This document shows positions 45,951 to 57,433 of a DNA stretch of 64,000 bases, in pieces. Position numbers and translations under genes: made by a program. The notes under the pieces are model-generated. The model was given only the letters and a program-made list of their open reading frames with translations, made no database searches and was not told where the DNA came from. The DNA is from Kitagawia praeruptora (taxonomy: Eukaryota > Streptophyta > Magnoliopsida > Apiales > Apiaceae). The stretch spans positions 106,374,501 through 106,438,500 of the forward strand of contig CM075346.1 in the NCBI GenBank assembly GCA_037693485.1. The letters are read 5' to 3'. Position 1 is the first letter of the stretch. Every line of letters starts with the position of its first letter.

Positions 45951-46229
45951 GGAACCTGTGCGCCGTTCTGGGAGTCCACACAGATTCCTCTTCTTCATGT
46001 GCAAGGCTAGACATCTTATGAAGGTAAATGCTAAGGAACTTATTCCTTCTTCCCATGTGCCAGAGGTGGTTCCACATGAGGGAGAGCTTATTAGGCTTCT
46101 CTTTAAGGACAAGTATGCCGGTCTAGGCTCCACACAAGTTCCCACTTCCTCTCGTGCCAGTGGAGGCTCCACGAAGGGGTGAAACATATAGTTTCAGGTT
46201 CCTGTATGCCAGTCTCGGCTCCATACAGG
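45951..46229. repeat. Series of related stem-loops with different stems (element D)
   Basis: Successive hairpins share a CCagtctcGGCTC-like loop while stem sequences differ. Stems: 45951-45960 with 45979-45988 (9 of 10 pairs), 45993-45998 with 46018-46023, CATGTG/CACATG (46054, 46073), TCGTG/CACGA (46152, 46170) and CCTGTATG/CATACAGG (46201, 46222). No protein is supported here. Confidence 0.7.
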
Positions 46230-46240
46230 TTCCTTTAAAG

Positions 46241-46328
46241 GTGCCTTTTGTCAGGACTTTAAGTGCCTTTTGTCAGGACTTTAGATGCCTTTTATCAGGA
46301 CTTTAGATGCCTTTTGTCAGGACTTTAA
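46241..46328. repeat. Four tandem 22-bp units (element D)
   Basis: Units TGCCTTTTGTCAGGACTTTA, with one T-to-A/G-type change in the third, at a 22-base spacing. Confidence 0.9.
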
Positions 46329-46402
46329 ATCATGTGCTCAAGGATCTTGAGGCTTTTGGCAACAATGTCATGCTCAGTCAGTTGAGGCTTTTCAATCAAA
46401 CT

Positions 46403-46865
46403 TGCTCAGGAAGATACCTGAGGCTTAACTCATGCTCAAGAAGCTACCTGAGGCTTTGCTCGTGCTCAGGAAGCTACCTGAGGCTTAATTCATGCTCAGG
46501 AAGCTACCTGAGGCTTTGCTCATGCTCAGGAAGCTACCTGAGGCTTAATTCATGCTCAAGAAGCTGCCTGAGGCTTTGCTCGAGCTCAGGAAGCTACCTG
46601 AGGCTTAATTCATGCTCAGGAAGCTGCCTGAGGCTTAATTCAATGCTTGCTCGGGAAGCTGCCCGAGGCTTAATACTTGCTCAGGAAGCTGCCTGAGACT
46701 TAACTCTTGCTCAGGAAGCTGCCTGAGGCTTAATTTGATGCTTGCTCGGGAAGCTGCCCGAGGCTTAATACTTGCTCAGGAAGCTGCCTGAGACTTGACT
46801 CTTGCTTAGGAAGCTGCCTGAGGCTTAATTCTTAATACTTGCTCGGGAAGTTGCCTGAGGCTTAA
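46403..46865. repeat. 30-bp hairpin minisatellite, about 15 units (element D)
   Basis: Unit: TGCTCAGGAAGCTACCTGAG followed by GCTTAATTCA. The first eight units have an exact 30-base period; later units vary in length and form a roughly 95-bp higher-order repeat. Each unit has arms CTCAGG and CCTGAG around AAGCTA/G. In two units (46650-46667, 46745-46762) both arms changed together to CTCGGG and CCCGAG. Confidence 0.93.
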
Positions 46866-47093
46866 TGCTTTTCTCAACACAATCTGTCTATAAGCTAATT
46901 TTGATCAATCAATCGTAGTCTACACATTCTGTCAAATCATAATCATACTTCGTGAATAATGTCAAGGCTACAGGAACCTGTTAGTCGAGGTAACCTGTTT
47001 CACAATACAAGTACTAAAACTAGCACTTAAAAAGTTTCAAATTGGCATGTGAAATAGCTAATCAAACATGCATATTACTGTCTAAGTAGAAAT

Positions 47094-47110
47094 ACTACCC
47101 CCCGGTTCTT
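47094..47110 (-). other. Internal PPT-like copy in element D
   Basis: ACTACCCCCCGGTTCTT (plus strand) parallels AACTACCCCCTGGTTCCTT at the true PPT (21584). Confidence 0.5.
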
Positions 47111-47366
47111 TTGGGTAATTACGGTTGCGTAAAAGAACAATAAGGAAGCTATAATCATCATCGTCATTCTAAGAATAAAGAAGACTAACCTCATTATAAG
47201 CAAAATAGATCTTCTTCTACTATCATCAATGCTTGTTGAAAGAAATGTCATGCTGTCTAATCAAAATACTAATCTGGTGAAGACTTACGTGAATCCAATT
47301 GGATATTATGTGATCCTTTATGGATAGAAAGCTCTCGCGGTATGTGCATCGAATCTCTTCATATGA

Positions 47367-47973
47367 ACCTGTTGGCTACAGGTGAACTTGGAAGCTGTTA
47401 CTGTGAGCTTCGGAAAAATACAATTGAACCTGAAATTACAGGTGAACAACATAAGATCTGTTAACTACAGATATATAATAAAGCGAATCCAATTGAGCTC
47501 TAGGTGAGTCCTGAGAAAGGCACTTAGAGAATCCATAGGGTGCAAGGTAAATCGTCTCAAATGCTAGGGGCACCAAGTGAATCCGGGCACAAGGTGAATC
47601 CTTAAGAATTCTTGTTGTATGTACACTTTCTTCTACTCAAGTATCGACTGGCTAGGAACTTCAAGCAGGAAGCGGTTAATCTAAAGCTCTCTACAACTGG
47701 CTTTTAATCAATATCAATGATCCTGGAAGCTGTCACATACAAGCTTCAGACATATATGAAAGAACCTGCAACATGTCAGTTACAAGAAAATAACAAATAA
47801 TCTACTAGATGCTGGTAAAATGGCTATACTTGGAAGCTATTACTAGAATTTCCATATGAGTAACATAGAACCTCATAGCTACAGGTAAATATAAATGAAC
47901 CTGGAAGCTACAGGTATATTTCAAGGAACCTGCGAGATGCAGGTAAATATCAAGGAACCTGCGTGATGTAGGT
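47367..47973. repeat. Dispersed short hairpins of the ACCTG-N6/7-CAGGT type (element D)
   Basis: Hairpins at 47367-47383, 47428-47443, 47456-47472 (ATCTG/CAGAT), 47899-47915, 47928-47944 (ACCTGC/GCAGGT) and 47957-47973 (one G-T pair). Stem bases vary but stay complementary. Confidence 0.75.
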
Positions 47974-48406
47974 AAGCATCGAGGAACCAGTAATTTGTTA
48001 GGTACATGTGCATTCTAATATCTAGAAACATAATTAAGACATAATCATAGCTTTATCTCATGTAAGACCTCAACAACATAGATGCTTATACATGTTTTAT
48101 GTATAGCAAGAGCTTTTTGCGCGTACCTGGGAGGTTTCTACGAATATGTAAGCATAAATGGAGAGGTATCACCTGGATCTTTCCCTAGATTGATCTGTTT
48201 TGAAGTGGAAGCATCCGTTAAGCTTTGAAAACTCATTGACGTGTTCATGATGCAAGCATGTTGCTCTTCAACGTACTAGACCAACTCAATCTGCAAGGTT
48301 TCTGAACCAAATCTAAGCTATGAGGTTCCCGAACCTAATCATGACGTTCCTAAACCTGAACTCTCTTAAAATTTTGAAATCCTTGATTTTTGCAATAGTA
48401 ATTATA

Positions 48407-48432
48407 CTACCCCCCCCCCCCCCAGTTCTTCA
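48407..48432 (-). other. Internal PPT-like copy with C14 run in element D
   Basis: ACTAC followed by a total of 14 C (48410-48423) and AGTTCTT. It is a third relative of the PPT, expanded by slippage. Confidence 0.5.
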
Positions 48433-50880
48433 GGGAAGCTTGTCTTCGGTGGAGAACTAGATTCCGGAAGCTCCACAACTCTCCATTAACCTTGAGGTAA
48501 AGTGCTCAATTTCTCTCATCATACCAAATATCAACTTCTCTGGTCTTGCTAATACCACTTCTAATCATCTTGTCAACTGCTCTCTAACCAGTTGCTGAAT
48601 ATTCGTCTGTGAAGTTGAGTAATGCGTGCTGTCTTCAACTCAATCTTCACTTCTTTTCCTTTTCAAGAGGTTCCCTTCTATCTGTTGGGGGACCTGAACT
48701 GTTCAACTTTATCAAAGCTACTTTTGTCAGAATCAGATTCTTGCATCTACTCTTCATCAAAATCTTTAACTGTATCTGATCTCTTCTTCAAACCATGCTA
48801 AATCTTCTTCAACGCTTCGATCGATACTGTGATTTCTTCGTGCCATTCTTGCTTATAGCTTCAACTTTTCCTCTAATTTCTTCTTTGTCATATGACCTCA
48901 TGAGTGAGGTATATTCTTCTCGAGACCTCATCTTTCTATCCTTCTTACTCAAGTATCTACTCCTCAGCAAAGTTCTTGTGCACGGGGGGAGACCTCTGGG
49001 TACGGGGGAACCTCCTTCCAGTAGGTTTTTTTTCATTCTTATTTTCATTCTGAATCATCTACATTGACATCTTTCTCTCGATCTTCTACAACCTCTTACG
49101 ACACGAGCTGAGAGCGAATCTCTATATCAAATACAAATATCCCAATCCAACACCTCTAAGCTTACGCGAGCTAACTCATTGTATGAAACAAGAGATGTTG
49201 AGAGAGACTATTTGCAAAGTATTTCCAGCAACTCACTGAATTGAATGAAGCTTCTCACTTTAGTTTTGTAATGTTTAGCGAGCAATCCTGCACGATATCT
49301 CAATTTTGCAAGCATATATACAATGCAACAATATATATATTCATGACATAATTAATGAACATTAGTTAATATGATAACTAGGACACATAATATGCACATG
49401 CATTTTATTATGTACGTCTCATGCAAAAAAAAAATTTTAGGTCATATATAGAATATTAAATCTAATTTCTTTTTAATGACTTTCTTATTTTTATTATTAG
49501 CATGCTAGTCAAATAAATTTCCTTACTAAGTTGCTTCGGGAATCTACTGCTAGACTTAATTCATCACTCCTATTTCTAGCTTATATCTTTCAAGGATGCA
49601 TACTGGTCATTAATTAATACCATGGCATCTTCTGTTTATCTTCATCCTATAAGTTGTCTAGCGTAGATTTCTTGTATGAATTTTCTAAAATATACTTGGT
49701 GTTCCTAAAATATTTTTATGCAAGCATGCCATATATGATATTTGCAAAATAAAAAATAGGAAAAAATTAAGAGGCTTAGCTCTGTGTTTCTGCAAAGTGG
49801 CTTGAGGATGAATTTGCTTTGTCACCTTGCCTTCGATTTCAACTTCCTTAGACTTTTCTGGTATCATGGCCTTCAATTCCTCGTCTTTCATCTATTTTCA
49901 TCATTTATATTTTTATTATCGAGCCGATACCGGTATTTGCCTTGTATTCTTACACATTTTTTAAAATACAAGATGCAAGTAAAATATTCTAGGCATAACA
50001 TTTTTCACGACATTGTTAGTTCATGCATGCTTGCCATTAATATATCTGTTTGTAGAACTAAATAAAATTAATGAACTGAATACTTAGCTTTGTGTATTGC
50101 GGAGAGTTTGCCTTGCAAGTGACTCCATCTACCAATCTGCTTTCTTGTATCATTACGTCATCATCAGCTCCTCGGCCGAAACATCGTCTTCTTTGCTTCG
50201 TATGTTAGCTGCAGCCACGTCTTTTTCATACTTCGTGTCTAACTTTCTTTCGCTAATCACTTGGCAATTCTTTCGCCAGTTACAAATCAGAAAATACGCC
50301 TCAAATAATTTAGTTTTGTGCTTTGTCGGACTGCTTCTGTAAGTGGGAACCATCAATCACTGTCAACCACTTGCTTCCTTACAAGACCTGCACCTCTATT
50401 ATAAATAGAGCTTCCTGAGCCAAAACTTAGCTGATCTTTACGAACATCAGTCGTTGTCTCATCAAACTACATGTTCTGATGTCTTGTGATGCTTAATTAA
50501 TTGCCCAAAATTTGTACGCATGATAGACCCAATCATCATAGATCCATTCACTCCTGAATTTCTTCAACCTCCACAACATCTTCTTGCTTCAACTCATCTT
50601 CCTTACACTCTCATACTCCCTCGCTGGTTTGGGTTGACGTTTTAACGACTTCCATGCTAACAATTTCTTTCCGAATAAGCCAACATGGCCTGGGTCTTCT
50701 TGTTGTTGTACGTACAACTTTGCTCACTACCATGCTATGTCTATTTTATTCTTTTCAAACCACTTGCTCTCTCTTTGTCATTAGAGTTGAAACGGCTTCT
50801 ATATAACATGCTTCATCCTTGTTTTTACTCATTAGTGCTTTCACATCTTAATGCAGATTTTTCACTTAAAAACGTACTAT
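48433..50880 (-). other. Element D internal sequence, coding-like scraps only
   Basis: Minus-strand frames at 49048-48809, 49891-49685 and 50356-50153 have charged, protein-like composition (e.g. MKDEELKAMIPEKSKEVEIE) but no recognised domain and no clear joining. AT-rich stretches separate them. They may be remnants of an ancestral ORF or captured exons. A degenerate AAGCTTAC block lies at 49157-49190. Confidence 0.4.
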
Positions 50881-50881
50881 G

Positions 50882-51264
50882 CTGGACAGCCTGACCATCC
50901 CTTACTAAAAGTGGGATAACTTCTTGTAGAAAAAGTATTTTTACGAGCCGTAAATTTTACTGAATACTAGAATCCGATATCTTTTCAACGATGTATTATA
51001 CTGCACCTAGAACTTTCCTGATCAAAGCAGTTTATTCTGCGAATTTGGCTCAAAAACGAAAGACTCAGAATTCTGGACAGCTGGACCACCCTTGACTAAA
51101 TATGGCATAACTTCCTGTTGGGAAGGTATTTTTACGAGCCGTAAATTTTGCAGGAAACTAGACTCCCATACCTTTCCAATGGTATATCATACTGCTCCTA
51201 GAACCTTCCAGATCAAAACAGTTTATTCCGTGAAGTTGCTCAAAAATTGTAGTCAGAAATCTGG
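50882..51264. repeat. Two tandem 191-bp units (element D)
   Basis: Units start CTGGACAG at 50882 and 51073 and share TATTTTTACGAGCCGTAAAT and CAGTTTATTC(T/C)G; similarity is roughly 75-80% by eye. No coding sense was found. Confidence 0.85.
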
Positions 51265-52228
51265 TTTTCTGCATTGGCCTCTTTTCCTCAAGCATCTTTC
51301 ACACGTAAACAACCCATCTACAGGCTCGTTCCTTGTACACAGAGAGAATCTTGAGGATTGATCTGTGGCAAGACCTGTGGTTGTCTATCTTTATTTTTTA
51401 TATTACCCCTGGCCCGAGTAATTTCCTTGTAATACCTTGTAATTTCCTTGTAATTCTCACATTGCTTCTGCAGAGATATCTGCATGGAATTGTGGAGCAC
51501 CTACCCCAGACATCTACTATTATTGTTTCTGCATAGCATCGTATAATTTTCTGTCATCTCGTCGCCAATGATCCAGTGAGCTTACTCCCGTAAACATCTA
51601 ATGCTAATGACCATTACATTCTCCCTGTTTCTTTTATTGTGGTCGCCAAGATTTTGTTTATTTGGTATCAGCTCTGTCTTTGACATCATATTATCTCCAT
51701 TACATCTGTAGTATCCGCTGTTCTTATTTTTAATCTCGACACCATACTTGAAATTTAACACCATTGTTCTCTCCACCTGAGATCAAATCCTTAATTAAAT
51801 GAACAAATAGTGCACACACGCTATGAGGTCGATCTTTGTTGTAACTACAGTCTTGGGGGGATGTTTTCTATACCCCACGTTCAATCAACTTCTCCCGTAA
51901 TCATAACCTTGACGATTTACTAGCATCGCGTGATCAATAAATAGATACTGCACTTTTTCTTCTTAAAAAGTGACCGTTGGTTGACATAATTAACTACCCC
52001 ACCGATATACACTATATGTACTCATATACCAACATAATCCTGTGTATAGCTATTGTTGCTTGCCTCGCTCAGATAACCATAAGGGACCACATGTTACTTA
52101 TTAATTACCACAATCGTGCATTCTTGGCCTGTTTCCACTAACTCAAGCTTCACCAGCACATCGCTCTTGTTCCAGGTTCACATCTATGCAAGCCCCTTAC
52201 GTTCAGGTCCTTGAATATTATCCATAAA
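51265..52228 (-). other. Element D internal sequence left of element G
   Basis: No gene or strong repeat seen on either strand. Confidence 0.5.
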
Positions 52229-52233
52229 CGTTG

Positions 52234-52617
52234 TGTAATGAATCGATTACGAATTATAGCCAAAACACTAATTGCAGGAACAAAGGGTAATTCACACTGT
52301 CTTAAATAAACTTAACAACGATCCAAAGTCTGATTACAACTGAAAGAAGATAGAATTAAACGAGATGAAACAAATACAGCTCGCTAGGGCAATTCGAGAG
52401 GCCCAGCTTCTCTCCAAATTCTATATAACTAGATCTCACTTCTTGCATACCCTAATTAGCCGCCTCCTCTGTCTTTTATTCCTCTACTGCATTTCCATCA
52501 GCAATTACTATTTCACCCTTGTCTGCTTTGTCCTTTTTGCCCTTGTCATTTGTGCCCCTTTTCTTACGTCTTACAAACATTTTCTGTTGACCTTGTTGAC
52601 CAGTGTGGTGTATTACA
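52234..52617 (-). repeat. Element G 3' LTR (left)
   Basis: 384 bp; a PPT-like AGGAGCGGGGTAA on the minus strand abuts it at 52618. Confidence 0.95.
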
Positions 52618-52630
52618 TTACCCCGCTCCT
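52618..52630 (-). other. Polypurine tract of element G
   Basis: Minus strand AGGAGCGGGGTAA, next to the 3' LTR. It overlaps the stop codon of pol by two bases. Confidence 0.75.
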
Positions 52631-55600
52631 AAATGAGCACCTTGTCCTCAAGGTGAAACTCCGGAAACTGGCCTTGAATGTTCTCCATTTCTTCCCAGGT
52701 AGCATCGTACTCTGGCAAACCCTTCCACTTGATCAAAACCTCCATCAGCCCTGACTGCTCAGCCCCTTTTTTTCTTACTGCTAACAGTGCTTCCAGATGC
52801 ACTACCAACTCCAAATCAGACGTTAATTGAGGTGGTATAGCAGGAGCTGTTGGTAGACTCCCTACTGCTCTCTTTATCTGGGACACGTGAAAAACTGGGT
52901 GTAGCCTACAATCCGCCGGTAACTTCAATTTGTATGCCACTTGTCCCACCCTCTCTATAATTTCAAAAGGCCCATAAAACCTTGCTGCCAATTTTTCAAA
53001 TTGTCTTCTTTCCAAGGAACTTTGCCTATACTGCTGTAATCGCAGAAAAACTTGTTCCCCAATTTCAAACTGTTCATCTCTTCGTTTGGCATCAGCATTC
53101 GTCTTCATTCTCTGCTGGGCTCGTAGCAACTGGAAGTGTAAATCATCTAAAATTGCATCGCGTTCTAGCAATAGTTCTTCCACACTGTTGACAAGAGTTG
53201 TACCACGAACTGGACGAATGATGGACGGTGGATCTCGACCATATACCAACTTAAATGGAGTGTACTTCGTCGACAAATGTGGGGACGTGTTATAGGAATA
53301 CTCCGCCCATGGCAGCCATTTTGCCCAAGAACGCGGATGTCCCCCCACAAAGCAACGCAAATAAGTCTCCAATGTTTTATTGACTATCTCCGTTTGCCCG
53401 TCCGTTTGAGGGTGGTACGCGGTACTTTGTTTCAACATAGTACCTTGCAACTTAAACAGCTCACGCCAGAATTGACTCATGAAAATTTTGTCACGATCCG
53501 AGACAATTGATACCGGATACCCATGCAACCTTACTACCTCTTTCGTGAATATTTCAGCCACCTTAACCGCTGTGAAAGGGTGTTTTAATCCCAGAAAATG
53601 AGCGTATTTCGACAATCGATCAACAACCACAAATATAGTGTCGACTCCTGCTGAATTTGGTAACCCGTCGATGAAATCAATCGAAATGTCCTCCCAAATT
53701 CTTGTATGCAGGGGTAAGGGCTGTAGGAGTCCTGCTGGAGACTGTTGAGATAGCTTTTGTTGTTGGCAAACCTCACACATCTGAACAAATATGGCCACAT
53801 CTTTTCTCATCCCCACCCAATGCCATTCTGCCGCCAAGCGAAGATATGTCTTCACATCCCCTCCATGACCCCCAACTGGTGAACTATGGTAAGCCTAGAG
53901 TAGTGTATTTTTAAACTTGGACCTTCTGGGAATCACCCACCTGCCCTTATACAGCAACCTACCTTCCACCAACTGAAACCCCACATGCTCCTTCATTTTC
54001 GCCTTTAAGTCCTGTACAATTTGTTGTAGGAATGAGTCGTTCTGTATTTCTTTGTTCAGCTCTGCCCAATCTTCTATCGAATAGGAAACTAACGACCCAA
54101 ACTCCATATTCCCAGCAGTTTTTCGAGATATGGCGTCGGCCACTAAATTAGATTTACCAGATTTGTAATGAACCTCAAATGAGTACCCCATAAGCTTACT
54201 TATCCATTTTTGATAATCACTGCCAATTTCCCTCTGCTACAATACATACCGAAGAGATTGTTGGTTCGTTCGGACCACGAAATGCCTTCCCAGCAAATAA
54301 TATTTCCATTTCTATACGGCAAAACAGATGGCCATAAGCTCCTTCTCGTAAACTGATTTCTGTAGCGCCCGTGCCCCTAACAACTTGCTGAAAAAGGCTA
54401 TCGGCCTATTTGCTTGCATAAGAACGGCTCCTACTCCAAACCCGGAAGCATCCATCTCAATTATGAACTCTTTAGAGAAATCTGGTAACGCTAACACCGG
54501 TGGGTTGACCATGGCTTGTTTGAGTTCATTGAAGGCTTGGGTTGTAGCCTCTGTCCACCCGAAACTGTCCTTACGTAGCTATTCCGTTAGGGGGCTAGCT
54601 ATCTTTGCATAACCTTCCACGTACTTACGGTAATACCCAGTTAGCCCCAAAAACCCTCGCAATTGCTTCAATGTTTTTGGCAGTTCCCACTCCGTTATAG
54701 CCCGTATCTTTTCCTTATCCGCTTCTACTCCTTGCCCTGATATAACGTGACCTAGATAAGCCACCCTGTCTTTTCCAAATTCACACTTCTTGAAGTTCAC
54801 CAATAACAGATTTTTGGCCAGCTTACTTAAGACCAGTTGTAAATGACTCGTGTGCTCGTCCTTGGTTCGATTGTAGACGAGTATATCGTCAAAGAACACT
54901 ATGATGAACTTTCGCAAATAAGGTCGAAAGGCATCATTCATTAGTGATTGGAATGTTGCCAGCCCATTCATTAATCCAAAGGGCATTACCAAGAACTCGT
55001 AATGCCCGTCGTGAGTGCGAAATGCCGTTTTGTAAGTGTCTTCGGGGCTGACCAAAATTTGGTGGTACCCGGCTTTCAAATATAACTTCGAAAAACAGTT
55101 TGCACCGTGCAATTCATCCAATAATTCTTCGATTACCGGTATAGGATACTTGTCAGCCACCGTCTCCTTGTTCAACGCCCTATAATCCACACAAAATCGC
55201 CATGACATGTCTTTCTTGCGCACCAACAGAACCGGGCTAGAAAACGGACTCGTCGATGGTTTTATTATCCCTGCCTTTAACATTTCTTGAATCATCCTCT
55301 CGATTTCGTCCTTTTGACACTGTGGATATCTATACGGTCGTACTCCTACCGGGTTTGCACCTTCTTTAAGATGAATTTTGTGCTCATGTCCCCGACTCGG
55401 TGGTAATCCCACTGGATCAGCAAACACCTTATGAAACTGTTGGACCACTGACTGTAAAAACTCGGGCACCTTGTCCCCTGTATTCTCCCCTGTTTCTTCC
55501 CCAACCTTCTCTAACTGATTGACTTCAACCAAATACCCTGAGCCTTCTTTGCGGATAGTTCTCATCATAGCTTTAAGAGATATCTTTGCTCTTACCAGTG

Positions 55601-57409
55601 AAGGATCACCTGCCAACATTACTAAATTGTTGCCAACCTTGAATTGCATGATCTGCGATTTCCAATTAGTCACCACTGCCCCTAGTTTTTCAAACCACGG
55701 CACTCCAAGAATTACGTCCGTGGTACCTAATTTCAAAGGCAAGAAGTCTTCTTGAATCACTACTCCCCCCTCCAACTGCAATATTACTCCCTCACATATT
55801 CCACTTCCCTTAATCGACTCCCCATTGCCCAATGCTACCCCAAAACCTCCACACTCGGTTACGGGTAGACCAAGGGTAGCCACCTTCTCCAAGGACACAA
55901 AATTATGGGTGGCCCCCGGGTCGATCAATACTATTACTTTGCTGTTTCCAATCATCCCTCTCAACTTCATAGTTTTTAGACCAAATAAGCCTACAACAGA
56001 ATTTAAAGACACTTCGGAATGTAAAGGTACCTCGACTTGAGTCTCATCGGTTGGTGAAGGTGGAGGTTCACTGCCCGCTTCCTCAGACCCCTCTTCGTCC
56101 TCCTCTTCGACTAGAATGACACTCAACTCTTTTTTTTTACATCGGTGACCAACACTCCATTTATCGTCACAACGATAACACAAACCCTTCGCTCGCCTCT
56201 CTTGCAACTCTTTATCTGTCAACCTCCGAACCTCCCCTTTATTATTCCCTGAGTTAGAATACTTCGATAAATTGACTGATGCTTGAGACTCTGCACTCCT
56301 AGTAGCCCAACTTCTAATCGACAATGGATTTGTTTGCGTCCCAAAAGACTGAACAGACGGGGTGTTGCCTCCTTTCTGCGAAAAACTCGAATACCCACCA
56401 CGAATCGATCCCCCAAAATTCTTTCTCCAACCCATAGCTTTGTTACGCTCCTCCACCCTAACTGCCATTTCCATCGCTTTTTCCAAACCCATGGGATTGA
56501 GAATTCTCACCTCTGTTTTAATCTCCTCTTTCAGGCCATGTAGAAACTGTCCCAATAAAATCTCTTCGGGAATCCGAGGCAATGGAGCTGTCGTTTCTAT
56601 GAACTTTCGTTGATACTCTGTTACAGTTGTCACCTGCTCTGTAGCTAACCACTGCTCGTATAGTGACCCACCCCCTGTTGGTCTAAACCTTCTCAGTACG
56701 AACATTTTCAAATCAACCCATCGTCTGATAGGATGTCTTGTATTTTCCCACTGGTACCATTTTAGAGCATCACCTTCAAGGGCAACCACCACATTCTCCA
56801 ACCTCTCAGCTTCCGTGAGGTTATAAAAGTTAAAATACCTCTCAACTCGCATCACCCAGCCATCTGGGTCAGATCCATCAAATACTGGCATATCTAACTT
56901 TCGATAGCGCCAGTTTCCTTGCCCCCCTCCATAAATTCCACCTCCAAAGTTGCTTCGTTCCACCCCTGGGCTTCCTATCAATCCCCCTAACGACACCCTT
57001 GGTGGAGTATGTGTTGCTCCTTGTACCGATGACTCGCCCTGATTTGTTACCCCTTCCCCTTTTTTAGCTGTTGGTACTTGGGCTGAATGTAAGTTTAGCA
57101 AGGTCGACCTCATCTCTGCTTGAAACTGGTCTTGGTCACTCTTCATCGTATAAATCAAGGACTCCTGGTGGTCTCGTGCCTGAGAGATTCGACCCTCCAA
57201 CCTTGTCACTACCGACTCCATATCTCCGCTATATTTGCGAGTTGTCTCAGCCTGCCCTTGTCTCATAAGTTCCACCATCGTCTGTTTCATCGCCACCACC
57301 GCCTGGTCCACTGCTTTCGAAACCATCTTTGTGATTTTCGCATCCCAATTACCCACTACGTCTTCTAGTTCCTCAACCCTTTGAGTCACTGTAGGTGTAG
57401 TTGGTGCCA
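52629..57409 (-). pseudogene. Element G Gag-Pol with chromodomain, four nonsense codons
   Basis: One frame from MAPTTPT (57409; the frame itself opens at 57431). Gag core: LDMPVFDGSDPDGWVMRVER, then a CYRC...GHRC knuckle. Protease near residue 490 reads LIDPGATHNF, where D-S-G is expected. RT has KLYLKAGYHQI, where the catalytic Asp of the first motif (LDLK) is Tyr, and FFDDILVYN near residue 838. RNase H, the integrase zinc finger (VGGHGG...CEVC), the DDE core (DFIDGLP, SDRDKIF, GQTEIVN) and a C-terminal chromodomain (VLIKWKGLPEYDATWEE) follow. Stops at 54579-54581, 54312-54314, 54237-54239 and 53895-53897 break it without any frameshift. It is inactive. Confidence 0.93.
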
Positions 57410-57419
57410 TGGATCTACA

Positions 57420-57430
57420 CTCTGATACCA
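57420..57430 (-). other. Primer binding site of element G (initiator tRNA-Met)
   Basis: Minus strand TGGTATCAGAG, three bases from the 5' LTR. Confidence 0.88.
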
Positions 57431-57433
57431 CTT

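Noticed and set aside
45958..46187. Overlapping frames on both strands in the stem-loop series
   Set aside because: Both-strand openness here follows from inverted repeats; no protein family is recognisable.
46307..46696. 129-codon open frame with a 10-residue repeat (LRLNSCSGSY)
   Set aside because: It is the translation of the 30-bp minisatellite; the period is a multiple of three, so any unit without a stop gives an open repeat.
46403..46865. CRISPR-like array of 30-bp units
   Set aside because: Units are contiguous tandem repeats without unique spacers, and the DNA is a plant nuclear retroelement.
52365..52754. Hydrophobic plus-strand frame over the left LTR of G (similar one at 57565-57969)
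   Set aside because: It is LTR sequence read antisense and is repeated because the LTR is repeated.
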